DNA of 64,000 nt from Exobasidium rhododendri (taxonomy: Eukaryota; Basidiomycota; Exobasidiomycetes; Exobasidiales; Exobasidiaceae): contig CP110630.1 of NCBI GenBank assembly GCA_026210745.1, forward strand, positions 3,596,001 through 3,660,000. The letters run 5' to 3'. Positions 24,597-35,922 of this stretch are shown here, piece after piece. Below the pieces are notes generated by a model. The model did not search any database, had not been told where the DNA came from, and saw only the letters and a list, made by a program, of their open reading frames with translations. Made by a program: the position numbers and the translations under genes. How positions within the stretch are numbered: position 1 is the first letter of the stretch; the number at the start of each line of letters is the position of its first letter.

Positions 24597-27323
24597 ATGT
24601 CTGCTTCACAGTCACCGGTAGTCACACCTCGAAAGGGGAAGCACACTCGATCAAGAGGTACTGCCCTATCACAGTCAGCCTTGTCAGGCCATGACTCACC
24701 TTCGCGATTCGGCACTGGTCAGGCGGCTTTCCCACTTGGTGTCGACCCGCTCACACTGGACCCAGATGAAGCGTTCACTCGAATGAGTGTTCGGGATATT
24801 CAAGCGTTGGAGGCGAGCCTGGAATCGTCTCATGATGCACTTAGTTCGAAGCTTAGATCGTTGGTTTCAGAAAGATACAGGGATATGCTGGGGACAGCTA
24901 ATACGTTGATTGAGATGAGTAGCAGCGCAACGAATCTAGTCAAGAGATTAGATGCGGTGAGGGTGGGAATCGAAAGTGCTGGAGAAGTCGCAGAATTGGG
25001 CGATCAGTCGATTGTGCTACTCTCAGGCGAGCATGCCAATCTGAAAAAGGAGCATGAAGCGAATGAAGACAACGCCGGAACTACAGTTTTCCACTATGCG
25101 GCTGCGACAAAGTTGCTTGCAGAATCACCGGATGACGTCTGGACAGCCATCGATTCGGCTTCCGTGAGCAGCGTTGCATCGGGGAAGAAGGCATTGCTAG
25201 GGCGGGAATTGAGCAATTACAAGGCAGCGACAGCATTACGAGCCGCTTGGATCTACATCCTATGTCAGGAAGCGTGGCGATTCCTCTCTCTAGGAAACGG
25301 AATGGCTACGTCAAAGGATGAGGTGAATGCTGAAGGACTCTTTCCTTACATATCCAAGCAATGGCACACTTTGAGTCCGATGCGGGTCGGTATCGTGAAT
25401 CTCGCTCGGTCAGGTCTTGCTGGCTGGTACTCTATTGAAGGGAGTAGCAATGCAGGTTGGGAAGACGTATCGTCAAGTTACATGGCTACTGTGACCTTCC
25501 TACTCACTATCGCTTTCTTGGAAGAGACGTCACTCACTTCTCTACGAGATCAACTGCTTCAAAGTCGGAGGAGGGCTATAGAAGATCAGCTCTGGCGCGA
25601 AAAGAAGGCCCCTTCCACTACACTCGCCAGACTTATTAGGTGCATGACAGACACATTACTTCATAGTCTCCGAGCATTTGCCATCACTGATATGAACTCT
25701 GGACTGCCTCACCTAGCCAGTATCTTTGCAGATGTCTCGAAGTCTAATCGACGAATAGAGGGGTGCAAGGTTCCATATCCACCTCTCGCCAATCAAGTTC
25801 TGTCGACCTTGCCGTCTTCCGCCATCTTCGTAGAGCATTTGCCAGAGGAAGTGAGACAGTTTGCACCTACTCTTGCCCTTGCAGATGCAGAAGAATGTCA
25901 GCAATCGACATTGAAGGCTCTAGAGGACTGGTGTCGTTCAATTCGAGAGCAAGGCCAGCAACGTGACTTTCTTGACACAATCAATATCCTCGACACGATT
26001 GCCTCGATTGGTGAAGCACAGAGTCAGCTGTGGGAAAGCCTGGATCAATGTCTCGCCCTTGTAGAGAGAGCTTGCAAAGGACAGCCAACAGCCTTTCAAG
26101 ACCTGATCGAGGGAGAATTGAAAAGGCTGGTAGAGTCACTCGATGCTCTGCTGTTGCAGCGTCTAGACAATCTCTGCAATGAACAGGCTGCCGAGCTTCC
26201 CAAGGTCGTCTCCATCTGCACCACATCAGCACTGGAAGTCTTGAAGGGTGGAGAGCGAAAGACAGAAGCGGAGAGACATGCGAGATTGTTAGAAGAGACC
26301 CCGATCAATTTCTTCTTCGAAGGGGACCTTTCCTACGCAGACTGTGCTACTGTCCTGCGTCTTCACACTCCTCTTGTTGAAGGCGTCATTTCTTCTCTGG
26401 AGGAGAAGGCAGCCTCACTCATGGAAGAACTCGAAGCTTACACCAGCTACGTTGAAAGAGGTGCACAGAGAAGGCAAAGGAGAATGCAGAAAAGAAACAG
26501 AGAAGAAGATGGGCGGGCTATCATGAAGCGACAGGAAGAAAAGACAAAGGAGGTGCTTGATTCGTATCAGAAAGCATTTGACTCTGCTCGCATGGCACTG
26601 GTGGAAGGCTTGAAGAGCAAGCTAGAAGGTCTGGGTGTGGAAGCAGCTAGTAGAGACGGCACAAGGTATCTCTTGCTAGGCCGAATAATTTCAGCCCTAT
26701 CGCATAGTGAGACACTGCAAAGCAAAGTAGCGACGTCGGTGTCCAATGCCAGCGACCTGTTTCATCAGGATATGACAACGTTGAGGAAGCAGGTCAATGA
26801 CCATTGGGTCGCTCACGTCGTCAAGGATGCCGTCGCTCGTTACCACTCCAGAAGAGAAGACTTCTTCAACACTGCCCTGGAAGAGCAAGATCGGCCAAGT
26901 TCTGCTCTTGTCGAATCGCTACTGAGGCTGGTAGATGGCATCCACGCTGTCGGATGTAGCTACAACAGTGAATTGACATCTCTCGGGCTACAATTCATTC
27001 ACTCTTTCGTGGACGCCTGGACTGACTCGCTCCAGGCCAAGGACAAAAGCCTTCATACCTTCGACGCCCAGGTACTCCTTGTCCTGTTGAAGCATTCGAG
27101 AGAGTCTCAAGAGGGAGACTCTAGACTCGCAAGATTGGAGGGTATCAGTGGTGGGGCACAACCTGTCGATCAAGGTCAGATCGAAGCAGCCTTATCACGA
27201 CTTCGACTTGCACTGCATCCCCTTAGCCCGCTCTATCTCTCCTCTTTGAGCCCGCTTTACAACCAAAACACGGCAAATAGTATGGCCTCGTTGCCGAATT
27301 TGAGCGCGATAAAGGGTACGTAG
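24597..27323 (+). CDS. COG1: Conserved oligomeric Golgi complex subunit 1
   Basis: A single long exon of 908 aa. The N-terminal helical signature of Cog1 is clear at about residues 58-125 (RMSVRDIQALEASLESSHDA, SERYRDMLGTANTLIEMSSS, NLVKRLDAV). The remainder is alpha-helical with coiled-coil stretches such as the Arg/Lys/Glu run around residues 620-660. Cog1 belongs to lobe A of the COG tether for retrograde vesicles within the Golgi. I chose ATG at 24597. A second ATG five bases upstream at 24592 is in another frame. Confidence 0.85.
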   Translation: MSASQSPVVTPRKGKHTRSRGTALSQSALSGHDSPSRFGTGQAAFPLGVDPLTLDPDEAFTRMSVRDIQALEASLESSHDALSSKLRSLVSERYRDMLGTANTLIEMSSSATNLVKRLDAVRVGIESAGEVAELGDQSIVLLSGEHANLKKEHEANEDNAGTTVFHYAAATKLLAESPDDVWTAIDSASVSSVASGKKALLGRELSNYKAATALRAAWIYILCQEAWRFLSLGNGMATSKDEVNAEGLFPYISKQWHTLSPMRVGIVNLARSGLAGWYSIEGSSNAGWEDVSSSYMATVTFLLTIAFLEETSLTSLRDQLLQSRRRAIEDQLWREKKAPSTTLARLIRCMTDTLLHSLRAFAITDMNSGLPHLASIFADVSKSNRRIEGCKVPYPPLANQVLSTLPSSAIFVEHLPEEVRQFAPTLALADAEECQQSTLKALEDWCRSIREQGQQRDFLDTINILDTIASIGEAQSQLWESLDQCLALVERACKGQPTAFQDLIEGELKRLVESLDALLLQRLDNLCNEQAAELPKVVSICTTSALEVLKGGERKTEAERHARLLEETPINFFFEGDLSYADCATVLRLHTPLVEGVISSLEEKAASLMEELEAYTSYVERGAQRRQRRMQKRNREEDGRAIMKRQEEKTKEVLDSYQKAFDSARMALVEGLKSKLEGLGVEAASRDGTRYLLLGRIISALSHSETLQSKVATSVSNASDLFHQDMTTLRKQVNDHWVAHVVKDAVARYHSRREDFFNTALEEQDRPSSALVESLLRLVDGIHAVGCSYNSELTSLGLQFIHSFVDAWTDSLQAKDKSLHTFDAQVLLVLLKHSRESQEGDSRLARLEGISGGAQPVDQGQIEAALSRLRLALHPLSPLYLSSLSPLYNQNTANSMASLPNLSAIKGT

Positions 27324-27557
27324 AAGATATTTCGAGTCGCCTGCCTCACACAAACATAATGTAAACGTATTCACTTCATGCATTGCAAGCAGTCTCAAAA
27401 GTATGAGATGATCATTGACAATCAGGTATCTAAGGGACCGACAGCGGTACAGAGAGGCGAGAAGAGGGGGGTGTGGGGGTCTTATTTCCGACTTTCTCTC
27501 CCATCACAGCACATTTGACACCTCCCCAAACGAGTTGCGATCTCATATCATTCCCAC

Positions 27558-29569
27558 TCATGCTGGAGTGATGTCCCCCAACTTCTGGCCGACTTTGACC
27601 TTTTGACCTGCTCTGCAAGTAAAGTCAAACTCCTCTGGCGCTTCAAAGATGAGTACAATGGTGCTTCCTAGCAGAAAGCCGCCCATTTCCTCCCCTGAAA
27701 TCAACGGTTGACCTCCGAGGAGTTTGGAAGCGGCACTGTATGATGCTTCGCTGTATGTGCCTGCCAACCTTCTCTGTTGTCGAACGTTCGTTCGTAAGGC
27801 TTTGTCGAAGTTGATCTTGATCGAGCCTACGTTAGTCGCTCCCACCGGGACCATGGAGAAGAATCCATGCCTCCATCGGCCAAGTAAAGCGACTCGTTCG
27901 TTGAGGACAAAAAGATTCGACAGACGCGATGCAACATATGGTGAGACTGAATAGAGCTCGCCTAGCAGACATAATTTGACATGAATCAGCTGACCGCAAT
28001 ACGATCTACTCATTTTCTTCCCACCCCCCATGCCTCTCTCTCTCACCTCTAAAATGGCGTCTTCTTTCTACTACCCAGCTAGTAGGACTGTGGAAGCGAT
28101 GGTAGTCTCCTGGTGCTAGATAGACGACGCAGAAGAACAATTTGTTCCCATCTCCAATGCCGTCGTGACCGGGTGAATGTCGCTGTAAGATCGGTGGCAA
28201 TGCTCCGCTTCCCATGTCATAGGCTACGTTGGCGTACCTCCCGATAATCTCTGGTGAATCTGGTGTTTCCAGACCTGCTTCTTCCTCATCTGTTTCATGC
28301 GAGTCTCGAACGGACTTGTCTTTAGAAGACGACGATGACTCCCCTAATTTAGCAGGCACCCCAGTCGTATTATTGCCGCTCACGACCCAGCTCTTCCACC
28401 ACGAGTAATTGATTACCTTTGTCCATCCCCTGGCCTTCTTTGCTATCTTTTCGTCTCCAATCAGTCGTTCGAGACTATAGCCAATTCCATTGACATTTGC
28501 AAAGTCCTTTTCGTCCATGACTTCATGCTCTTCCTTTCGATTCGTGTCGGGCTTACCACTCGTTTCTATGCCTTGTGGGGACGATGAAAGGCCTAGTAGA
28601 GCATCGAGAGAATATGTGATGCCTTTGACCTGCTCTACCCTTCGGCCTTGTATTGACCCGAGATGCAGTACTGTCCCGTCAGCCGGTGAGACCTGTAAAA
28701 AGAAGAAAAAGAACACAGCAGGACGTTGAGCAGAAGGAAGCCTCCCTCTCTTCTCTGATCGTCACTCACAATCGGGGCATCTTCAACGGGTCTAGCTCCG
28801 TCCTTGAGCTCTCGGTAGAAGAACTCTCCCAAACTTCTGTAGTGCGTGAGATCTGGCTCCTTCATCTCGCTCAAATCGCAGCCAAAGATTCGAGAATATA
28901 ATTTGAACCCAAACGGTCGAAACCAGACTGGCAGCGTGATGTTGTTCGCCCAGCCCCAAGCTCGAGAGATGGCGTTCAAAGGTAGCGCGCCGAGAACATA
29001 GACCTGTGTTGAGCACCTCCCTCTTAGCCTCTACATACTGGCAGCGATTTGACTCTCAATGCCACTCACAGTCCAAGGCCCTTGCATTGTTACAATCTTG
29101 CCATTCTCATCGACCACCTTTCCCCGACTCTCACTCCTATCTTTGTTGTAATTGCGTCGAGCCTGGATACCTACCAGAACAGTCGCACCAAGGAGTACTG
29201 GAATGGGATACCATTTTATTGGGGTGGTCTTCCAAGCATTGCTCATCCGGGCTGCATCATTAAGCGTCGGTGGCATAAGTCTCAACGTTCACGCAGATCT
29301 ACAAATACTGCACACTCACCAGCTAATGTTTTCCCTTCGAATGTCCTCCCTTCTTTATATTCCTGTTGACGAGCATCATGTCTCCTTTGGTGTTCCTCCA
29401 ATCTCGCCCTCGCTGCTCGATTCCCCCTGACGGTGGCAGCTTCCTCTTCGGCTACCTTTGGATCTCTTGACGGGGTGTAGTTGCGATAGAAGAGCAGTGC
29501 CCCGCTCCGCTGAGCTTGCTGTATTCTTTTTGGGATCGACCTTGATGATGTCAGCGGAACTAGTGACAT
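27558..29569 (-). CDS. PSD1: Mitochondrial phosphatidylserine decarboxylase, Psd1 type
   Basis: Exons complement(27558..27961, 28047..28692, 28770..29003, 29070..29251, 29320..29569), 571 aa. A presequence-like start ([20 protein letters not shown]) precedes one membrane segment ([17 protein letters not shown]). Catalytic-domain motifs are [59 protein letters not shown] and the self-cleavage site LGST at about residues 535-538 inside [16 protein letters not shown]. The enzyme makes phosphatidylethanolamine in the inner membrane through a pyruvoyl group formed at that Ser. The stretch between TYSLDALLG and [10 protein letters not shown] is long, about 150 aa and Ser/Glu-rich. Confidence 0.94.
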
Positions 29570-29863
29570 TGCTATGACATGGAACAACGTCTCTCTAGCC
29601 GCTGTCGGGTTCAAGAGAAAGGTCAAGGAGGAGGGGTCAAGGTGGGTAGTTGGTTGTAAGCTAATTCTGACATTTAAGGCTTCTCAGTTGCAGCCGGCCA
29701 TGTGGGATGGATAACCTGTGAGGATGACGCGCTCGATTTATCATCTAAAAAAAAGGTGAAGTCTGGAGAGAAACGACCGCCATTGATCAGCACTGTCACT
29801 GTTGGTGAGCGGAAAAGGAGGTCCAACGACTGCCACACATAGACGAAGGGAGTGTGCGAGGGA

Positions 29864-32800
29864 ATGTCGCGACACAGAGCGGTACGGAATCTCAATCTGG
29901 ATGAAGAGCTCGATGATGATGATGATTTTGGAGGAGAATCAAATCCGTACGACGACATTTCAGAAGAGGATCACCTTCAGCTAGAAGATGCACTCGCTCG
30001 CCTGAGTTCGCTCATTGGTACACCTGGCGATGCATCAGGCTTTACCGAGCGAGAGATGAAGGACGCCCTGTGGGATTCCTACTTTGACGTGGATCAAGCG
30101 CTCAACGGGTTGGTAGAGGAGAGAAGCAAAAGGGAAGCAAAGGAGAAGAAAAAGGCAGGTGAGTCACCCACTTCCTTGTCTCCAGCTTGGCATTCTCGCG
30201 ATTCTCTCTGTTCTTTGCTTCTTCTTCTTCTATAGTGTGTGGCGTCATCGAGTGATGGGCTGGGGGCGAGTGAGGAATAAAATGGAGCATGAGCACTATA
30301 AAGGAGAAAGAGATACAGAGAAAAGAAGAGTCCGCCTTTGCAGCGTTTTTTCCTTTTTGTCTGTGTTCTCCTTTTTCTTTACTGACTCTTCCTTCTCTTC
30401 CACCGATTTGACTATTTTTATGACAAAAGAAGATGGCAATAACGAAGGTGAAGAGGTCACATTGAGTGCCTTGCAGCGCCTGTCGTTGCAAAGAAAGGCT
30501 AGAAATGGTGTTCGTCCAGATGGGAACAGTAACGTGGCCAAGGGGATCAGAGGTTTGCACTTTGGAGGCAGGGCAGGACTAGCCAGAAAGAATCTCGCCA
30601 AGCTTGCACCAGATTTCTTGCCAGGAGCAGAAGAAAGAGATGCTCGCACCGGCTTTGAAGGGCTAGACTTGGGAAGGTCTCCTCCTTTCAAGGGCAGCAA
30701 GCGACCTGCTGAATTGCAGAGCGGAGCAGCGGAAAGTGTTGGCGATGGTGACGGTGCCGCTACATCACGTCCGAGCAAGTTGGCAGCCCTTGCTGCCGCA
30801 AGGTCGAATAGCACGAAACCATCGAGTGCTACCGTTCCTACGCTGGAGTCTCCACTGGAAACTTCCAACAAAGAAGGAAAGCCTCCGTCGAAGCTGCAGC
30901 AGAGAATGCAAGCCAACTTACTTGCGAAACAGCAAAAGAAGCAGAGTACTTCCTCCAGGGAAGACGTAGCTATGAATGCGCAAAGAGAAGAGGAGGAGAA
31001 GCGAATGCAAGCGCTGCTTCTTCCAACAGGCGAGCCGATCTCTTCTCTCTTTCCATCTTCTTCTGAGAGTACGGAGATGAATCCGCATTCGGAGACTAGT
31101 CGATCAAACTTTGGTTCTGTACTACGAGCAGAGAACAGCAAAGATCTTGCTGTGCCAGGAGGATCGCACTTTCTAGCCAGCAGCCATCTCGCATCATTTT
31201 TTACACCGAGTCCAGATGATGTTGTGCTGAAAGCGAGGGAGGGGACCAACCTAGCAAAGACTTGATCACTGTTGATAATTCAACGAGAGAAAGTATGTCG
31301 TGCTCATCAAACTTCTACCTCCTTCGTCCAGAAAACGCTGCCCGACGGCAAGCCAAGTCTGCGTCTAATTCGGCTTCCAATTCCAAGCCAGCCTCAGGCA
31401 CCTCGACGCCGAAAATGACGACAGCAAAGGAACAACCGATCTCCCAGCTTCGCAAAGACATGGAAGGCATGGGACTGTCAAAGCTGTCGACGGCGAGCAG
31501 CGCAGACGGCTCGAATGAGTTCGGCGACGTCAAGGGTCTAGGTAGTGTTCCCGGCACGCCCAAGACAGCGACCTTATCGCATGCCAAGGTCATTGAGGAA
31601 TGGAAAAAGAAGGAAGAGCAGAAGGACGGGAGAAAGGCTGTCAATCTGGTCGTCGTAGGACACGTCGATGCAGGCAAATCGACTTTGATGGGCAAAATAC
31701 TACACGAGCTGGGATCCCTGACTGACAAGGAGCATACGAGTAATGAAAGAGCTAGTGCAAAGATGGGCAAAGGTAGCTTTGCGTATGCTTGGGCTTTGGA
31801 CTCTAATCAGGAAGAAAGGGAGAGAGGTGTGACGATCGATGTAGCTCAAGACTCTTTCGTCACACTTTACAGACAGTTCACTCTCTTGGATGCACCAGGT
31901 CATCGTGACTTTATTCCCAACATGATCAGTGGAGCCTCGCAAGCGGATGTGGCCATCCTTGTCATTGACGCTATCAAAGGTGCCTTTGAAGCTGGTTTCG
32001 GTCCTAATGGTCAGACTCGAGAGCATGCCATCCTTGTCCGAAGTCTAGGCGTGCAACAGCTTGTGGTGGTGGTGAACAAGATCGACGCAATCAATTACGA
32101 TCAAAAAAGGTACATGGAGATCATCGATACGCTTCGTCCATTCCTGACAAGCAGCGGCTTCGATCAGAGTAAAATCACATATGTTCCCTGTGGTGCAACG
32201 ATTGGAGAAAACGTGCTGAAGCGCAACCTCAGTTCCCCCTTGTCGAGCTGGTACCAAGGCCCGACGCTGGTGCAAATCCTGGATCAATTGGAACCTCCTG
32301 CAAGGCAGCTCGACGCCGCACTACGCATGCCCATCACCAACGTCTTCCGAGCTGGACAAGCCGCTATCTCGTCTGGCATCGGTGTCTCTGGTCGAATCAT
32401 CGCGGGTGTCGTCGCGGTTGGTGATCGGGTCAGTGTGATTCCAGGTGATGAAAGTGGTGTGGTGAAAGCCATCGAAAGTGATGAAGAGAATGTAGCATGG
32501 GCGGTGGCGGGCTCCTCTGTCACCCTCTTCCTGTCGAACATCGAGATGAATTTCATCAACATCGGCGCCATCCTTTGCTCTTCCACTTCACCAGTGTCGA
32601 CGACTACATCGATCTTGGCTCAAGTGTTGGTCTTTGAGCCTTCGTTGCCCATCCTGGCTGGCACAACACTGGACTTGTATCATCACTCGTCACATCTCAG
32701 CGTCACCGTGACCGATCTGATCGCCACACTCGACTTCAAGACAGGCTCTATTCTCAGAAAGAAGCCAAGAGTGTTGAGCAAAGGGAGCACTGCGAAGATA

Positions 32801-32920
32801 CAGATAAGCTTTCCCGTGCCCACGGCAATGGAGACCTTCGCTAGCAATCGAGACCTTGGCAGGATCTTGCTTCGTCTGAACGGTGAGACTGTTGCCGGTG
32901 GAATCGTGTTGGAGATCTAG
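29864..32920 (+). CDS. HBS1: Hbs1-like ribosome-rescue GTPase, reading frame broken near 31256
   Basis: Exon 1 29864..30158 encodes the Hbs1 N-terminus (MSRHRAVRNLNLDEELDDDD, then DALWDSYFDVDQALNGLVEE). A 271-nt intron, long for this window, leads to 30430. The linker contains SKLAALAAARS and SKLQQRMQAN and reaches the conserved TPSPDDVVLKAREG. That frame stops at 31265, while the GTPase domain is in the -1 frame (open across 31256-32920). GTPase motifs are GHVDAGKST (G1), DAPGHRDF (G3) and NKID (G4), followed by two beta-barrel domains. Hbs1 works with Dom34 to free stalled ribosomes. The break could be a one-base sequence error, a real mutation or unusual splicing. A 39-nt GTATGT...CAG segment at 31293-31331 could be intron or coding. 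Confidence 0.88.
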
Positions 32921-33782
32921 AGATTACCTTGCGGGGGGCCGTCCCTTCAGAATCACTCCCGATCGCCATATCAGCAGGGAGAAGAAAAGGCAGTCGTTGC
33001 TGTTGCCGCAAATTACACGACATGGGGGAAGGAATGTGGATATGAATGTCGCATATTGTGTGCTCTGGTCGTTTTCTCAGAGCGGGCAAGGACGAGGAGG
33101 GGAACGTGCGCCTTGACCTTATCACTGTTCACGTCACCCATGCGCTTCATTATCGCAGTAATAGCGCATCGCACCTACCGCCACCGCACAGACTTCTTCT
33201 TGACGATCAATCTCGCTCCACCGATCAAGGGGAAAATCTCATTCCCCAAGATGGGAGAGCGACTCCGAGCTTCAGTCATTTGCGAATTGGAGATCTGTAC
33301 ATTCTAGGCACTCAAAATAGCCCTTTCATTTGGAGTGCCAGGTCTGCCATAGGAGAGGAAGTGATTTCCAAACTTGGGTGACGATATTGATCATCTCGCC
33401 AAGGTCGGCCAACAATGACGATCAATCGAGCAGGCTTTCTCAACATTGGCCAAATACTGCCCTGTAAAAATATGCTCGGTTCCCGTGAATAAAATGTCTC
33501 TGCTTGCATTAATAATATATCCATCGTAATCTCATTTGGTATATACGGGCAGAAGAAAGAGAGACTGGAACCTGCCAGCAGTACCATCACGCAAGTCTAC
33601 TTAAGCTATCAATGCAAAGTGGTTCCACTGTCTGCCCGGTTTTCCTCATCTCCTGACTCTTTCCCCTCCCACCCTTTCCCTCCCCTTTCCACCCTTCCAA
33701 ACTCGCTCTCCTCTTCCATTTCCGCTGCTCTCTTCTCCCTCTAATCTGCTTTTTCTCCCGCCTCCTTCTCCTCTCTTGCAAG
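32921..33782. other. Intergenic region with pyrimidine-rich tract
   Basis: No supported gene. Bases about 33640-33780 on the + strand are almost entirely C and T, running up to the start of the peroxygenase gene. Such CT-rich stretches are common in fungal core promoters and 5' leaders. Short open frames at 33046-33590 show no family. Confidence 0.5.
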
Positions 33783-35240
33783 ATGCTCATCCGAGGCGCC
33801 TCTCTCCTCGTTGCGACTCTACTGGCGCTTGCTACCACTGGCAATGCATTCCCTAACATGGCCAAGCTCATGGAACCTCGTACAATGCAAGAAATCAAAT
33901 CCAAATTCAATGCAGCAAATCAAACCGTCCTAACGTCCTCGTTCAGCAGCATGTTTGCCAAAGTCACCGAGCTGAAGGGGAAGAGCTCGGATGCCGCTTC
34001 ATGCAAAGACACCAAATTGACAGACCTTAACACCGAGTCGATTTACAAGACCTACAACTTGTACAGGACAACAACGACGACTTCCTCATCGTCATCGTCG
34101 GGCAGTGGAGGAAACAACAGTTCAACCTACGGCTACTCTCGACACAGCGCCTACGCCAACGATAGCAGAGCCGACACCTCTATTTCAAGTGGCGGCTCAT
34201 CGCAACGATGCCCTTCGACTGACTCTACAACGAGCAGCAGCGGTGATGGCATCCTCGGTGGTGTGTTGGATGCTGCTAAGACCGTCGTCGGCTCTGTGCT
34301 CGGAACCAGTGGCGGCGAAGACGCTGATCATCCTTGGGTAGCTCCTGTAGCTGGTGACAAGAGAGGACCTTGCCCAGGTCTGAATGTGATTGCCAACCAC
34401 GGTTACATTCCTCACAATGGTATCGTCAGTCCACTGGAGCTGGTCATTGGAACGTACGAAGGGCTTCACCTCAGTCCTGATCTAGCTGGATTCTTGGCTG
34501 CCTTGACCATGGTCGGTATGGGCGACCTCACAACGATGACGTTCTCCATCGGAAGTAAAGACGGTCTGGGAGCAGGCCTGAATCATCACGGAATACTGGA
34601 GGGAGACGCAAGTGTAACCCGCAATGATCACTACTACGGGAACAGCTGGGACGCACAATTGGATCTGGTGGAGCAGTTCATCAACGAGACCAACACATAC
34701 GGCAACGGCAACGTCGACGTCACTTCCCTTGGTCAATCCCGCTATCGTGCTTGGGAGCACAGTCGTGAGAACAACCCTTACTTTGACTTCAATCCCTGGC
34801 GAATGATTGTCGCCTATGCAGAATCTGGCTTCGTTCACGAAGTCCTACGAGGAAGTTTCCAGAAGTTTGATGAAGCCATGATCCGATCTTGGTTCGTTGA
34901 AGAAAGATTCCCACCTTGTTGGCTACCAAGAGCCGTACCAATGACCATCCCTGAAGTCTTGGCATGGGCAAGCGTAGTCTTTGTGACCAAGCCAACGGTA
35001 CCAGGCTGGAGTATCGGCAAGAAAGGCGCCTTTGTTCCCTTACCAACATCGGATGGTGCTTATCAAGAGATTAGCGCCTTTTTGAATCCTTCCACAACTG
35101 GTGCAACTGTCTCGACCATCTTTTGCGCTGCAGCAAATGCCGCTTCAGGCTTTTTCCCCAGCCAGATCACAAATCTTCTCGGGTCTGCAGGTCTGCCAAG
35201 CGTCGGTTCGCCTATCTCCTGCCCAGGCTGGACGCAGTAG
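33783..35240 (+). CDS. Secreted heme-thiolate peroxidase (chloroperoxidase/unspecific peroxygenase family)
   Basis: A single exon of 485 aa. Signal peptide residues about 1-22 (LLVATLLALATTGNA). The heme-thiolate motif is GPCPGLNVIANHG with Cys at about residue 197 as proximal ligand. It is followed by YIPHNGIVSPLELVIGTYEG and the acid-base motif EGDASVTRNDHYYG (Glu about 273, Asp about 275). The family uses hydrogen peroxide to oxygenate or halogenate organic substrates outside the cell. The PCP motif lies much further from the N-terminus than in typical members, because about 170 residues including a Ser/Thr/Gly-rich stretch (residues about 95-155) come first. The substrate is unknown. Confidence 0.9.
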   Translation: MLIRGASLLVATLLALATTGNAFPNMAKLMEPRTMQEIKSKFNAANQTVLTSSFSSMFAKVTELKGKSSDAASCKDTKLTDLNTESIYKTYNLYRTTTTTSSSSSSGSGGNNSSTYGYSRHSAYANDSRADTSISSGGSSQRCPSTDSTTSSSGDGILGGVLDAAKTVVGSVLGTSGGEDADHPWVAPVAGDKRGPCPGLNVIANHGYIPHNGIVSPLELVIGTYEGLHLSPDLAGFLAALTMVGMGDLTTMTFSIGSKDGLGAGLNHHGILEGDASVTRNDHYYGNSWDAQLDLVEQFINETNTYGNGNVDVTSLGQSRYRAWEHSRENNPYFDFNPWRMIVAYAESGFVHEVLRGSFQKFDEAMIRSWFVEERFPPCWLPRAVPMTIPEVLAWASVVFVTKPTVPGWSIGKKGAFVPLPTSDGAYQEISAFLNPSTTGATVSTIFCAAANAASGFFPSQITNLLGSAGLPSVGSPISCPGWTQ

Positions 35241-35484
35241 ATGACAGATATCTCACAGTACATTACCGCCTCCCCCGCCTTCTCGCCTTCTCGCCTCCCC
35301 GCCTCCGGTCCCCTTTCCGCTCTCTGTCTGCCTCATGCTCACGCTATACTTTTAATCTTTCTTCAATCACTACTATTTGACCCGTGCTTTGGAGTATCTT
35401 CGGAATCTGCCAGTGACTGACAAATGGTACAAAGAGGTATAAGACCGGTTCCTTGCTCAAAGAAGGAAATTTAAATCGGCTAGA

Positions 35485-35922
35485 ATGGCACAGGAGTGGC
35501 TAGATTGGCAAGACGTCTACACCTCTTCCGACCTGGTGCTTGCTGTCGAACCAAAGTATGCAGCATCAATCTTCTTCGAGGGACAGACTGGCTATCGAGA
35601 GGGAGAGCGCTTCTCTGTGCTGCAGCCAACGTGAGTTGGTAGCGGGTTAGAATGATGCGTCATGCTTAGCTTGAATTGTTTCATGAACGTCTCATTCTCG
35701 GAACAAAGATTTCTGTCAGCGTAGCAGCCACTGATATCGCAGTGATATTTTTCCATTCACGATCCACAAAAGAGCGTATCTCGACGGTGTCAAGTAGGAG
35801 AGGGGGAGCGTATCTGCGACGACCGCCAAGAGATCGACACGCGAGACTATACTTCCGAAAGTGGGTCGACCAACTTCTTCCGCTTCTCTGGGCTTGCGAT
35901 TTGCATCCAGGGCGCGCCCAGT
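35485..35922 (+). pseudogene. Small gene probably interrupted by the transposon
   Basis: ATG at 35485 opens a 49-codon frame (start MAQEWLDWQDVYTSSDLVLA) that ends at a good donor, GTGAGT at 35633. Further right, bases about 35806-35920 are open with a protein-like reading (RICDDRQEIDTRDYTSESGS, then FFRFSGLAICIQG) that reaches the left end of the transposon. Reading on past the right end of the element gives PSILNDSDC and a stop. I could not fix the internal splicing, so the gene model is tentative. No family is recognised. Confidence 0.35.

Noticed and set aside
31293-31331. 39-nt intron in HBS1
   Set aside because: GTATGT and CAG ends are present, but 39 nt is shorter than any other intron here and is divisible by three, so it may simply be coding. 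Left undecided.
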